A stretch of 64,000 bases of DNA from Sphingomonas vulcanisoli (GCF_011761305.1 NZ_JAAOZC010000002.1:306001-370000); one strand, 5' to 3'. Shown: positions 41,168-49,998, numbered from the stretch's first letter. A program made the numbers and translations. The notes: generated by a model from the letters alone, not told the origin.

Positions 41168-42490
41168 TCAGGGTTTCGCGGCGAGCTGACGTTCAAACAG
41201 CCAGCCGAGCATCAGGGCCGCGACCACGCCTTGCAGCAGCATATGCCAGCCCGCGCCGATCAGCCCGATCCACAGCAACAGCAGCGGCAGCAGCGGATAG
41301 AGGATCAGGCTGGTGACCGTGGTCGTCACCACCAGCCACCCGGCGCGCCCGATGGCCGCGAGTCCCGACACCAGCGGCGCGCTGGCCAGCGCCAGGGCCC
41401 GCGCGGCAGCCACCGGCAGCAGCAGCGCCGCGCCGACCGCAAAGCCCTTGCCGCCGATCAGTGCCAGCAGCGGCTCGCCGACCATCGTCAGCAGGCCGAG
41501 GATCAGCACCGCGATCACCAGCGCCAGCCCGACGCTGCGCCACACCGTTCGCCGCAGCATGACGGTGTTGCCCGCCGCGGTCAGCTCCGCGAGTACCGAA
41601 TAGCTTGCTTGCCCCAGCAGCGCCGCGGGCTGCGACAGGATGTTGGCGGCGCGTTGGGCGAGTGCGAGCAGGCCGGCGGCGGTCGGCCCCAGCATCCAGC
41701 CGACGGTGAGCGGGGCGAGGTTGGGCGCAAGCTCGCGCAGGGTGATGTCGGCATTGGCGGCGAGGATGAAGCGGCCGAAACCGGGCTGGCGGTGCCGCCA
41801 CGGACCGATCAGCCGCGCGCCGGTCAGCAGCCGCCAGCTCGGCGCCGCCAGCGCCCACATCGCGACGCACTCCGCAACCAGCGACGCCAGCCACACGGCG
41901 AGGAAGGCGGTCAGCCCGCCGCCCAGCACCCAGCACAGCAGGGATCCGATCAGCCGCACCGTGGGATTGGCCAGTTGGTGCAGCCCGATCAGATCGAAGC
42001 GCCCGGCGATCTGCAATATCCCCTGCGGGGTCGCGCGCACCGTGCCGAGCACGCCGAGGCTGAACGGCAAGGCGAAGGCCTGCGCCTCGGGCGACCAGCC
42101 CAGCCGTGGTCCCACCCAGGGCACGGCCACCGCGGCGATCAGCACCGCCGCCGCGCCGCAGCAGAGCTCCACCACGGCCATGAAGCGGATGATTCGCGCC
42201 AATTCGGCTTTGTCGCCCCGCTCCCGCGCGATCGCGCCGTAACGGACGACGCCGTGAAAGCCCGAAAAGGCGATCACCACCCCCACCAGCCCCGCATAGG
42301 CGCTGACCAGCACGAGGATGCCATAGTCGCGCGGCCCAAGCCGATGGGTGGCGATGACCAGATAGACGAGGCTCATCAGCCCGGCGCCTGCCTTTCCGCC
42401 GATCAGGTGGCCGAGATTGAGCAGCACCCGGATCAGGCCGGGCTGAGCGCCCTCCTGCGGCGAATGGGGGTCGGTTTGCGGCGCAGCCAT
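41168..42490 (-). CDS. Polysaccharide/O-antigen flippase (Wzx-like)
   Basis: The 440-aa protein has about 12-14 hydrophobic segments and the MOP-superfamily layout: an N-terminal amphipathic lead (PGLIRVLLNLGHLIGGKAGA), THRLGPRDYGILVLVSAYAG as in Wzx proteins, and APNLAPLTVGWMLGPTAAGL in the middle. It would flip undecaprenyl-linked oligosaccharide to the periplasm. It precedes a GT4 gene on the same strand by about 100 bp and is divergent from the CDP-glycerol-transferase-like gene. Confidence 0.85.
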   Translation of the reverse strand: MAAPQTDPHSPQEGAQPGLIRVLLNLGHLIGGKAGAGLMSLVYLVIATHRLGPRDYGILVLVSAYAGLVGVVIAFSGFHGVVRYGAIARERGDKAELARIIRFMAVVELCCGAAAVLIAAVAVPWVGPRLGWSPEAQAFALPFSLGVLGTVRATPQGILQIAGRFDLIGLHQLANPTVRLIGSLLCWVLGGGLTAFLAVWLASLVAECVAMWALAAPSWRLLTGARLIGPWRHRQPGFGRFILAANADITLRELAPNLAPLTVGWMLGPTAAGLLALAQRAANILSQPAALLGQASYSVLAELTAAGNTVMLRRTVWRSVGLALVIAVLILGLLTMVGEPLLALIGGKGFAVGAALLLPVAAARALALASAPLVSGLAAIGRAGWLVVTTTVTSLILYPLLPLLLLWIGLIGAGWHMLLQGVVAALMLGWLFERQLAAKP

Positions 42491-42596
42491 CTTGAGCTTC
42501 TAGGCGAACGCTCCTATTTTTGCAGCCGCCGTGGAACCGTACGAAAAAATGTTCGTTCCCGCTGTGGAGTTCATCCGCCCGCGACGTCTATCAGTC

Positions 42597-43817
42597 ATGC
42601 GGGTCGGTTTCCTCTTCAATCACGATCAGGTTCACCAGGTCGCGCACGCGCTGCCGACCGCGCTCGCGGTCATCGCCGACCATCCCGAGGCTGAGGTGGT
42701 GATCGCGGCGACCAACGAACCGCTGCGCCAGGAAATCCTGCGTCTCGCCGCCCGCATGGATCGCCGCGTCGATGTGGTGCTGCTCCGGCTCCGCCGCCGT
42801 TCGACCAGGCTGTGGGCCGCATTGTTCGATAAGGTGCTGCCGATCACCAAGCTCGGCGTCTATCGCGATAATCTCGATTTCTTTCGCGGGCTCGATGCGC
42901 TCGTCGTCGCCGAAAAGACCTCGCTGCTGCTCAAGACGCGCTATGGCCTCGAGCATCTCAAGCTGATCCACACCCGCCACGGCGCCGGCGATCGCGCGAT
43001 CGGCTTCAACAAGGCCAGCGCGCGTTTCGATCATGTCCTGGTGTCCGGCAAGAAGGTCCGCGATCGGCTGATCGCCGATGCAGGACTGGAGTCGGATCAG
43101 CTCAGCACGATCGGCTATCCCAAGTTCGATCTGCTGCCCGCGCGGCGCCCAAGCCTGCCGATCCAGCGCAACGGCCGCCCGACCGTGCTCTATAATCCCC
43201 ACGTCTCGCCGCACCTTTCCTCCTGGTTCAAGCATGGCCAGGCGGTGCTCGAATGGTTCGCAGGCCATCCCGAATATAATCTGATCTTCGCGCCGCACGT
43301 GATGCTGTTCCATCGGTCGCTGGTGCTGACGATCGACAAGTTTCGCGTCGATCGCGTTGGCGTCATTCCATCTTACATCCTCAATGCGCCGAACATCCAC
43401 ATCGATCTCGGCAGCAGCGCCTGCACCGATATGACCTACACCGCCGCAGCGGACATCTATCTCGGCGATGTCTCGAGCCAGGTGTACGAATTCTTCCACA
43501 CCCCGCGGCCGTGCATCTTCCTCGACAGCCATGGCGTCGATTATCGCGGCGACGCCAGTTACAAACATTGGCGCGCCGGAGAGGTGATCGGCAGCCCGTC
43601 GGACCTTGGCGAGGCGCTCGATCGCGCGTTCGACGAACATGCCTATTACGGCCGCATCCAGCGCCAGCTTTTCGACGAGAGCTTCGCGCTCACCGCCGAA
43701 CCTTCGAGCACGCGGGCGGCGCGGGCGATCATGGGCGTTCTCAATCCCGTCGCCCCGGTCGAGCTCTTTCCGCAGCAGGTTGCTGTGCCGAACGAGGATC
43801 GGCTGGCCGTCGCCTGA
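42597..43817 (+). CDS. CDP-glycerol glycerophosphotransferase-like GT-B enzyme
   Basis: About 406 aa from MRVGFLFNHDQVHQVAHALP. It has RYGLEHLKLIHTRHGAGDRA and TIGYPKFDLLPARRP, and a C-domain with TVLYNPHVSPHLSSWFKHGQ, DLGSSACTDMTYTAAADIYL and GDVSSQVYEFFHTPRPCIFL. These mirror the TagF/CDP-glycerol transferase fold (NPH and D-x-S-S motifs). It may transfer glycerol-phosphate or a sugar to an envelope glycan. The frame is open upstream to 42531, but the conserved start fits ATG 42597. Confidence 0.78.
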   Translation: MRVGFLFNHDQVHQVAHALPTALAVIADHPEAEVVIAATNEPLRQEILRLAARMDRRVDVVLLRLRRRSTRLWAALFDKVLPITKLGVYRDNLDFFRGLDALVVAEKTSLLLKTRYGLEHLKLIHTRHGAGDRAIGFNKASARFDHVLVSGKKVRDRLIADAGLESDQLSTIGYPKFDLLPARRPSLPIQRNGRPTVLYNPHVSPHLSSWFKHGQAVLEWFAGHPEYNLIFAPHVMLFHRSLVLTIDKFRVDRVGVIPSYILNAPNIHIDLGSSACTDMTYTAAADIYLGDVSSQVYEFFHTPRPCIFLDSHGVDYRGDASYKHWRAGEVIGSPSDLGEALDRAFDEHAYYGRIQRQLFDESFALTAEPSSTRAARAIMGVLNPVAPVELFPQQVAVPNEDRLAVA

Positions 43818-43833
43818 GGCGATCGCTCGAAAG

Positions 43834-43863
43834 CCGTTCGTGCTGAGCCTGTCGGAGCACGGT
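43834..43863. repeat. Type-B half repeat
   Basis: Only the left arm CCGTTCGTGCTGAGCCTGTC plus GGAGCACGG is present; the right arm is missing. It sits 22 bp before the ATG of the next gene. Confidence 0.7.
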
Positions 43864-43885
43864 TCTTTTCTCTAAACGCAACCGC

Positions 43886-44800
43886 ATGGGTCTCCGCAAA
43901 GACATCTGGCGCCCGGCCATCCTTCGCGCGCCGCTCGCCGAAATCTTCGCGCGCGGCGGGATCGAGGGGCTGGATTTTGTCTGGTTGCCGCCAAGCCGGC
44001 CCTTTTGCTTCCTCGCCGATCCGTTCGGACTGTGGCGCGACGGCATCCTTCATGTCTTCGTCGAGACCTATGATTATCGCGTGCGGATCGGCGCGATCGA
44101 GCTGCTGCGCTACGATGCTGAGCTCACGCTGCTCGATCGCCGGCTGGTGCTGGCCGAACCCTGGCACCTCTCTTACCCCTATGTCTGGGAGGCGGACGGC
44201 GAGGTCTGGATGCTTCCGGAGGCGCACCGATCGGGCAGACTGACGCTCTATCGCGCCGATCCTTTCCCGACGCGCTGGGTGCCGGAGACGGTGATCGCCC
44301 TCGATCATGTCGCGGTCGATGCGACGCCGTTTTTCCATGAGGGCCGCTGGTGGCTGCTCTATGCCTCGGCCGACAATGAGATCGGCAAGACCGGCCTATT
44401 GTTCGCCGCCTCCGCCGATCGCCTGACCGGCCCGTGGACGCCGCACCCCGCCAATCCGGTGCGCGAGGATGTCGCCAGCACGCGGCCCGGGGGGACGCCG
44501 GTGGTGATGGATGGTGCGATCCTGTTCCCGACGCAGGATTGCACGCACACCTATGGCGGCGCGATCCGACCGCTGCGGATCGATCGGCTGAATGCGGAGA
44601 GGTTTTCGGCGGAAGCCGGCGCGCCGATCACGCCGCCCGCCGAATATACGCCTTATCTCGAGGGTCTACATACGCTCGCTGCGGTGGGCGATGTGACGCT
44701 GGTGGACGTGAAGCGCACCGAACTCTCGGCGAGGGGGCTGGGTATTGAGATTCGCCGTCATAGTAAGCGTTTGGCGTCGAAGACATGGCGACGGAGGTAG
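43886..44800 (+). CDS. GIPC-transferase N-domain-like (five-bladed propeller) protein
   Basis: The 304-aa protein has repeated propeller strands: FCFLADPFGLWRDGILHVFV, LSYPYVWEADGEVWMLPEAH, VAVDATPFFHEGRWWLLYAS and GGTPVVMDGAILFPTQDCTH. This is the pattern of the domain found at the N-terminus of plant glucosamine inositolphosphorylceramide transferase (GINT1) and in bacterial glycan clusters. No transferase domain is attached. It may bind or process a glycan. Its neighbours are glycosyltransferases, and sphingomonads carry glycosphingolipids, so a sphingolipid link is possible but unproven. Confidence 0.72.
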   Translation: MGLRKDIWRPAILRAPLAEIFARGGIEGLDFVWLPPSRPFCFLADPFGLWRDGILHVFVETYDYRVRIGAIELLRYDAELTLLDRRLVLAEPWHLSYPYVWEADGEVWMLPEAHRSGRLTLYRADPFPTRWVPETVIALDHVAVDATPFFHEGRWWLLYASADNEIGKTGLLFAASADRLTGPWTPHPANPVREDVASTRPGGTPVVMDGAILFPTQDCTHTYGGAIRPLRIDRLNAERFSAEAGAPITPPAEYTPYLEGLHTLAAVGDVTLVDVKRTELSARGLGIEIRRHSKRLASKTWRRR

Positions 44801-44807
44801 TGACTTC

Positions 44808-44890
44808 CCGTTCGTGCTGAGCTTGTCGAAGCACCGGTCTTCGACCTCCGACAAGAAAATACGGCCTTTCGACAAGCTCAGGGCGAACGG
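44808..44890. repeat. Type-B palindromic repeat, copy 4
   Basis: CCGTTCGTGCTGAGCTTGTC and the inverted GACAAGCTCAGGGCGAACGG. It lies between convergent genes and its right end encodes the C-terminal residues and stop of the minus-strand GT4 at 44878. Confidence 0.85.
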
Positions 44891-45966
44891 GGATTGAAGT
44901 TCATAGCCCGCATTCTGACGACGATCTGACGTCCTACCTGTTCAAATCGCTCCGCAGAAAACCGCTCCAGCAGGCGCTCTCGCCCGGCCCGACCCATGTC
45001 CGCAAGCCGTTCGGGCCGCGACAGCAGGCTGTGCAGCGCCGTCGCCAAAGCCGCAGGATCACGCGGCGGCACGGTTTGGCCTGTCACGCCGTCCACGATG
45101 GACCAGGGCAATTCCCCAACCGCGCTCGCCAGCACCGGTAAGCCGGCCTGCATCGCCTCATGCGCCCCGACGCACAGCCCCTCCGAGCGCGACGGCTGCA
45201 CGTAGAGATGCTGCGTCGCCAGCCAAGCGCGCGGATGATCGACATAGCCCGGCAGCGCGATGCGCACGCCTTTCCCCCCCCCCAGGGCCTCCAGTGCGGC
45301 CCGCTCGCCGCCCTCGCCGGCAACCGTTACCTCGAAGGGAACGTCGGCCGGCGGCATCAGCGCCAGCGCCTCGATCAGCTCGGCATAGCCCTTCACGGGA
45401 TGCAGCCGCCCGAGGCTGCCGACCCGCACCGGTTCGCCCGGCTGCCACGGCGCGGCCACCGGCGCGGAGGGATCGGCGCGGAAGATCGGCCAGCAGATCA
45501 GGCGATCGTCGGGCACGCCCAGCCGATCGCGGGTCAGCGCCGTTACGGATTCGGAGTCCCCGATCCACAGCCGTGACAGCGGTTGCAGGAGCCGCAGCAG
45601 ACGGCGGTTCCAGGGCTTGAGATAAGCGGCGTGCTGCCAGCTCACCACCGGCACGCCGCGCATCCGCCCGACGATCTGGCCGAACAGGGTGGCACGAGTG
45701 AGGGAGGTCCAGATATGGGTGGGTTGCAGCGCGCGCACTTGCGCGTCCAGCCAGCGCCCTGCCGCGCCATGATCCTTCTCACCGCCTTCGCGCACGATCA
45801 GTCGCGCGCCCGCCGCCTCGATCGCCGGGCCGGCGCGGCCGTCGCGGCGGGTGAGCGCGAGGACGATCACCTCCGCGCCCTCGCTCTGCAGAAAGTGCAC
45901 GATCATCGGCACGGGCAGCGCCGCGCCGCCGCCCTCGATCGAATTGATGACATAGGCGATACGCAT
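44878..45966 (-). CDS. GT4 family glycosyltransferase
   Basis: The 362-aa enzyme starts MRIAYVINSIEGGGAALPVP. Its donor-site domain shows RVGSLGRLHPVKGYAELIEA, VTVAGEGGERAALEALGG, YVQPSRSEGLCVGAHEAMQA and a DGVTGQTVPPRDPAALA segment. Its ATG overlaps the stop of the next GT4 gene (tcat at 45966), so they are coupled. The terminal residues NPRSP and the TGA come from the outer arm of a type-B repeat. Sugar and acceptor unknown. Confidence 0.88.
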   Translation of the reverse strand: MRIAYVINSIEGGGAALPVPMIVHFLQSEGAEVIVLALTRRDGRAGPAIEAAGARLIVREGGEKDHGAAGRWLDAQVRALQPTHIWTSLTRATLFGQIVGRMRGVPVVSWQHAAYLKPWNRRLLRLLQPLSRLWIGDSESVTALTRDRLGVPDDRLICWPIFRADPSAPVAAPWQPGEPVRVGSLGRLHPVKGYAELIEALALMPPADVPFEVTVAGEGGERAALEALGGGKGVRIALPGYVDHPRAWLATQHLYVQPSRSEGLCVGAHEAMQAGLPVLASAVGELPWSIVDGVTGQTVPPRDPAALATALHSLLSRPERLADMGRAGRERLLERFSAERFEQVGRQIVVRMRAMNFNPRSP

Positions 45967-47051
45967 CAGCCGAACAGCGCCAGATAGGCGTGTGCCACCG
46001 GGCCGATGCGATAGCGCTCCACCGTTGCCGCCAGCCTTGCGGGATCGGGCGCGGGCAGCGCCAGCATCTGCGCGATCGCCTTCGCCATGGCGGACGGATC
46101 GCCGATCGGCACGGTCACGCCGAAGCGCATATCGGTCAGCAGTTCGTGCGTCGCCGGAGTGCAATCGGTCGCCACCACCGGCCGCCCCGCCGCCAGCGCC
46201 TCGATCACCACCGCCGCATAGCCTTCGAAATGTGATGACAGGACGAACAGCCGCGCGCGATCGAGGCTCGGGCGAATGTCTTCGACGAAACCGGGCAGCG
46301 AAACCCGATCGCCGACGCCCAGGTCAGCCGCCAGCGTCTCCAGTTCCGCGCGATGCGGCCCTTCGCCAACGATCAGCAGATGCGCCTCACGATCATCGAG
46401 CAGCGAAAAGGCCGCGATCAGATCCTGAAACCCTTTCTCGGGCACCAGCCGGCCCGCCGCCAGGATCGTGCGCCCCTGCGCCGGCACCGGTGGCGGTACG
46501 TCATCGGCCAGAGCGGGGAGCGGGATAGTGTAGACAGGGGTGGCTGTCAGCGCCCGCGCCTTGTCGCGCGCGGTATCGGACAGGGCGACCACCGCATCGG
46601 CCTTGCCCAGAAAGTAGCGCAGTTTCCAGCGGAAGGTCAGCCGTCGGAGGCCTCGCCGCTGCGGTTTGCTGATCGCGGCGCTGACCTGCGCGACGATGCG
46701 GGGACGCACCGCTTTCGGCAGCCGCGCGATTGGCGGAATGGCGTTCCAGTGAAAGTTGCCGGGGATGAAGCAGGCGTCGTGCGGCTCGGCCTTCAGGAAA
46801 CGGGCGGCGGCGGCGCCGAGGCGGGTGACCGATCCCGGCCGCCGCCTCACATCCCCTGGCGCCACCACCACCCGCACGGCCGATCCCCCGATCAGCCCGG
46901 CAAGCGCCCCCCGCGCTTCGCCAACGAAAAGCGTTACCGCGCAGCCCTGCTCGCTCCAGGCTCTGGCGAGGCGGAGCGCGATCCGTTCGGTTCCCCCCAG
47001 CGCGAAATCCTGGAGGACGATGCAGATCGATCGCGGTTCGGTCGTACTCAG
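45966..47051 (-). CDS. GT4 family glycosyltransferase lacking a canonical start codon
   Basis: A close paralogue of the enzyme at 39886: ICIVLQDFALGGTERIALRL at the N-terminus, AISKPQRRGLRRLTFRWKLR, ILAAGRLVPEKGFQDLIAAF, LLIVGEGPHRAELETLA and VVATDCTPATHELL. No ATG, GTG or TTG occurs between the in-frame TGA of the upstream gene (47076-47078) and GTG 46877, yet that stretch encodes the conserved N-terminus. CTG 47051 (LSTTEPRS), aligned with the paralogue's start region, is the best candidate start, with GGCGGGG about 9 bp before it. Alternatives are an inactivated start, or a base error in the sequence. Confidence 0.75.
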   Translation of the reverse strand: MSTTEPRSICIVLQDFALGGTERIALRLARAWSEQGCAVTLFVGEARGALAGLIGGSAVRVVVAPGDVRRRPGSVTRLGAAAARFLKAEPHDACFIPGNFHWNAIPPIARLPKAVRPRIVAQVSAAISKPQRRGLRRLTFRWKLRYFLGKADAVVALSDTARDKARALTATPVYTIPLPALADDVPPPVPAQGRTILAAGRLVPEKGFQDLIAAFSLLDDREAHLLIVGEGPHRAELETLAADLGVGDRVSLPGFVEDIRPSLDRARLFVLSSHFEGYAAVVIEALAAGRPVVATDCTPATHELLTDMRFGVTVPIGDPSAMAKAIAQMLALPAPDPARLAATVERYRIGPVAHAYLALFG

Positions 47052-47075
47052 ACGGGTGACCCCGCCGTTAGCGGG

Positions 47076-48200
47076 TCAAAGGCTCGCCACCGTGGTGACG
47101 ATCGGCTTGGCCTGCTCCAGCCCATAGAGCGCGGTGTAGCCGATATGATCCGAAAGCATGCGGCCATTCTTGTCCGGTCCGAAAGGTACGTCGATCGCCA
47201 GCGGACGGATATGCGTAACCGCGCCATCGGCATAGACCTGCCAGTCCTTGCCATGCTTGTAGGCCTTCTCCGCCGCATCGCGGGCGTCGAAGGTGCAGGC
47301 GGCGCTGGCATCATTGAGGCAGGTGGCGAGCACCATGCGGGTGGGTCCCGTCACGCTGCGCGGCAAGGCGGCGAACATGCCTTCGAGCTGCGCCTTGCGC
47401 TCCACCGATTTGCCGATGTTGGTATCACCAGCGAAGATATAAGGCGCGGTAGGATCGAGGTTGGCGGCAAGGAATTTGCCGATCGTTGCGACCTGGCGAT
47501 CGAAGGCATAGCCGAAGCGCGCCTTGGACACGCCCGAGGCCTGCTTGGAATTCATGTGCGTGGCAATGACGGAAACCGGCTTGTCGGCACCGGGCACGAG
47601 GATGTCGGCCAGCAGCACGCCCTTGTTGGCCATGCAGTCATAGCCGGCACAGGCATAGGATGGGAAGGCATCGCGCTTGACGCGCAGGATCGGATAATCG
47701 GAAAGGATGGCGAGACCCGATCCGCGCCATTTGCCCAGCGCCTCACCCTTGATCATCCGCGCCTTGGCGGCGAAGGCGCGATCGGAATCGCTCATCGGCT
47801 CGTCATTCTTGAGATCGCGATCGGGGCCGAAGGCGATATATTTGTAGCCGGCGCGCTGGCCGATTTCCTGCTGAACCGAACCGAACGCCTCCTGAAGCAC
47901 CACGACATGCGGCTGCTGCCCGGCCGCGCGCAACGCGGCGAGCCGGGCGGCGATCCGGCGGGCGGCATCGCTGCGGCCCCAGGCGAAGGGCGCCGGCAGG
48001 CCCTCGATATTATAGGTGAGGACGGAGAGGCCCTGCGGCGCGGCGGTGGCGGCGATCGGCGCGTTCAGCGGCGCCAGCCCATCCTGCGCCTCGGCGGCAA
48101 CGCCACCGACCACGGCGGCAACGCCGACGATCCCCGCCAGCGAACGCCAGGGCAAAGCCTTGAGAAGACGTGCAAAGGTGCCGCTGAACGCAAAGCGCAT
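47076..48200 (-). CDS. Endonuclease/exonuclease/phosphatase (EEP) family phosphodiesterase
   Basis: About 374 aa from MRFAFSGTFARLLKALPWRS. An N-terminal membrane or signal segment (LAGIVGVAAVVGGVAAEAQ) precedes an EEP fold: LSVLTYNIEGLP, HVVVLQEAF (catalytic Glu), GSGLAILSDYPI, ATHMNS, YIFAGDTNIGKS and MLSDHIGY (catalytic Asp-His). The family includes neutral sphingomyelinase-like and inositol-phosphate phosphodiesterases as well as nucleases; export suggests a lipid or phosphodiester substrate. Its TGA is in the same frame as the downstream GT4. Confidence 0.82.
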   Translation of the reverse strand: MRFAFSGTFARLLKALPWRSLAGIVGVAAVVGGVAAEAQDGLAPLNAPIAATAAPQGLSVLTYNIEGLPAPFAWGRSDAARRIAARLAALRAAGQQPHVVVLQEAFGSVQQEIGQRAGYKYIAFGPDRDLKNDEPMSDSDRAFAAKARMIKGEALGKWRGSGLAILSDYPILRVKRDAFPSYACAGYDCMANKGVLLADILVPGADKPVSVIATHMNSKQASGVSKARFGYAFDRQVATIGKFLAANLDPTAPYIFAGDTNIGKSVERKAQLEGMFAALPRSVTGPTRMVLATCLNDASAACTFDARDAAEKAYKHGKDWQVYADGAVTHIRPLAIDVPFGPDKNGRMLSDHIGYTALYGLEQAKPIVTTVASL

Positions 48201-48357
48201 GACCAAACCTCTGTAGAAGGGGAGGCCGGCCCAACGCTCTAGGCTTCACCGCTTACACAGGAGATGACGTCGCGCCCGCCGCACTTCCACAGCGGGAAAG
48301 TACAAGTGTCGGCAAAAAGTTAGATTTCGGTGTTAAGGCGATGGAAACGACCGAATC

Positions 48358-49998
48358 TCAGGCCGGTTCCAGCCTTTTTTCGGCCAGCAGGCTGTGGATC
48401 TGCGCGACGACCGCCGCACCCTCGCCCACCGCGGCGGCAACGCGCTTGGTCGATCCCGCGCGCACGTCCCCGATCGCGAACACGCCCGGCACGCTGGTTT
48501 CGAGCGGGAGGGAGCCCTTGCCGGTGACGATGAAGCCCTTGTCATCGGTGTCGGCGCAGCCATCGAGCCAGGCGGAGTTGGGATCGGCGCCGATAAACAG
48601 GAACATGTGCCGCAGCGCGCAGCGATGCTCATCGCCGGTCTGGCGGCAGCGGAAGGTGGCTGCGGTGAGCCCGCCGGCGCGGTCTCCCTCCAGCGCCACC
48701 ACCTCCTTGCCGACGTGCAGTTCGACATTCGGCAGCGCCTCGATCCGATCGATCAGATAGCGCGACATGGTCTCGGCGAGCGGGCGGCGCACCACGAGGT
48801 TCAGCTTTTTCACCTGCGGCGCGAGGAACACCACCGCCTGCCCCGCCGAATTGCCGCCGCCGACCAGCGCAATCTCCTCGCCCGCGCACAGCTTCGCCTC
48901 GATCGGCGAAGCCCAGTAAGAGACGCCCGCGCCCTCGAAATCGCTCAGATTGGCGATATCCGGGCGGCGATAGCGCGCGCCCGAGGCGACGACGATCGCT
49001 CTCGCCTTCACCTCCCCGCCATCCGCCAGATCGATGCGCAGATCATCCGCCCGGCAATCGAGCTTGGCGATCTTCACCGGCACCGCGATCTCGGCACCGA
49101 ACTTGAGCGCCTGGTTGAAGGCGCGCCCCGCGAGCGCCTGGCCGGAAATGCCCGTCGGGAAGCCGAGATAATTTTCGATCCGCATCGATGCGCCGGCCTG
49201 CCCGCCCATCGCGCGCTCATCGCACACCAGCACGGACAGTCCCTCGGACGCCGCGTAGACCGAGGCCGCCAGCCCCGCCGGCCCGGCGCCGACGATCGCC
49301 ACGTCATAGACGTTCCCGGGATCGAGGTGGGGGGTCATGCCCAGGCAGGCGGCAAGCTCCGTCTCGCTCGGGTGCCGCAGCATATTGCCATCGGGACAGA
49401 CGACCAGCGGAAGCTCCTCGGGCAGCACGCCGATCCGCTCGACCAACGCCTTGCCCTCCTCATCGGACGAAGCGTCGAGCACCTGATTGGGGAAGCCGCT
49501 GCGCGTGAGGAAGTTCTGCAGGCGCAGGATGTCGGCGCCCCCTGGCGTTCCGATCAGGATCGTGCCGGCCCCGCCCTGCTCGATCAGCCCGACGCGGCGC
49601 AGGATCAACGCGCGCATCACCACCTCGCCGACTTCGGCCGATCCCACCATCAGCGCGCGCAAATGCGCGGCGTCGAACGGAATGGCGGTGCAGCCTTCCG
49701 GCCCCGCCTTGCCACCCGCAATCGACGGCCGCCCGGCAAGCTGATTGACCTCGCCCGAAAACTGGCCGGGCCCGTGCGTGGTGACGCGCGCATCGTGCGT
49801 CAGGCCATCGCGCCGCGTCACTTCGATCGCGCCGTCGATCACCAGCCAGGCGGGCACATCCTCGGCACCGATCGCAAAGAGGGTTTCGCCGGGAGAAAAA
49901 TGCCGCTCCGCCCCGCTGGCGAAGCGCCGCGCGGTGGCGATCCGGGCAGGATCGAGCACGGGAAACATCTGATGCTCGCGCGTCGAAAGATCGCTCAT
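48358..49998 (-). CDS. cNMP-binding domain fused to thioredoxin-reductase-like flavoprotein
   Basis: About 546 aa from MSDLSTREHQMFPVLDPARI. Residues about 25-140 form a cyclic-nucleotide-binding jelly roll (HFSPGETLFAIGAEDVPAWL; GPGQFSGEVNQLAGRPSI). A short thioredoxin-like segment (about 175-235) follows, then an FAD/NAD(P) domain with YDVAIVGAGPAGLAASVYAA, SGARYRRP, ALVGGGNSAGQAVVFLA and PGVFAIGDVRAGSTKRVAAA. The redox CxxC expected after GVSY is absent (GVSYWASPIEAKLC), so it cannot act as a classical thioredoxin reductase. Role probably NAD(P)H-linked and gated by a nucleotide or redox signal. Confidence 0.9.
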   Translation of the reverse strand: MSDLSTREHQMFPVLDPARIATARRFASGAERHFSPGETLFAIGAEDVPAWLVIDGAIEVTRRDGLTHDARVTTHGPGQFSGEVNQLAGRPSIAGGKAGPEGCTAIPFDAAHLRALMVGSAEVGEVVMRALILRRVGLIEQGGAGTILIGTPGGADILRLQNFLTRSGFPNQVLDASSDEEGKALVERIGVLPEELPLVVCPDGNMLRHPSETELAACLGMTPHLDPGNVYDVAIVGAGPAGLAASVYAASEGLSVLVCDERAMGGQAGASMRIENYLGFPTGISGQALAGRAFNQALKFGAEIAVPVKIAKLDCRADDLRIDLADGGEVKARAIVVASGARYRRPDIANLSDFEGAGVSYWASPIEAKLCAGEEIALVGGGNSAGQAVVFLAPQVKKLNLVVRRPLAETMSRYLIDRIEALPNVELHVGKEVVALEGDRAGGLTAATFRCRQTGDEHRCALRHMFLFIGADPNSAWLDGCADTDDKGFIVTGKGSLPLETSVPGVFAIGDVRAGSTKRVAAAVGEGAAVVAQIHSLLAEKRLEPA

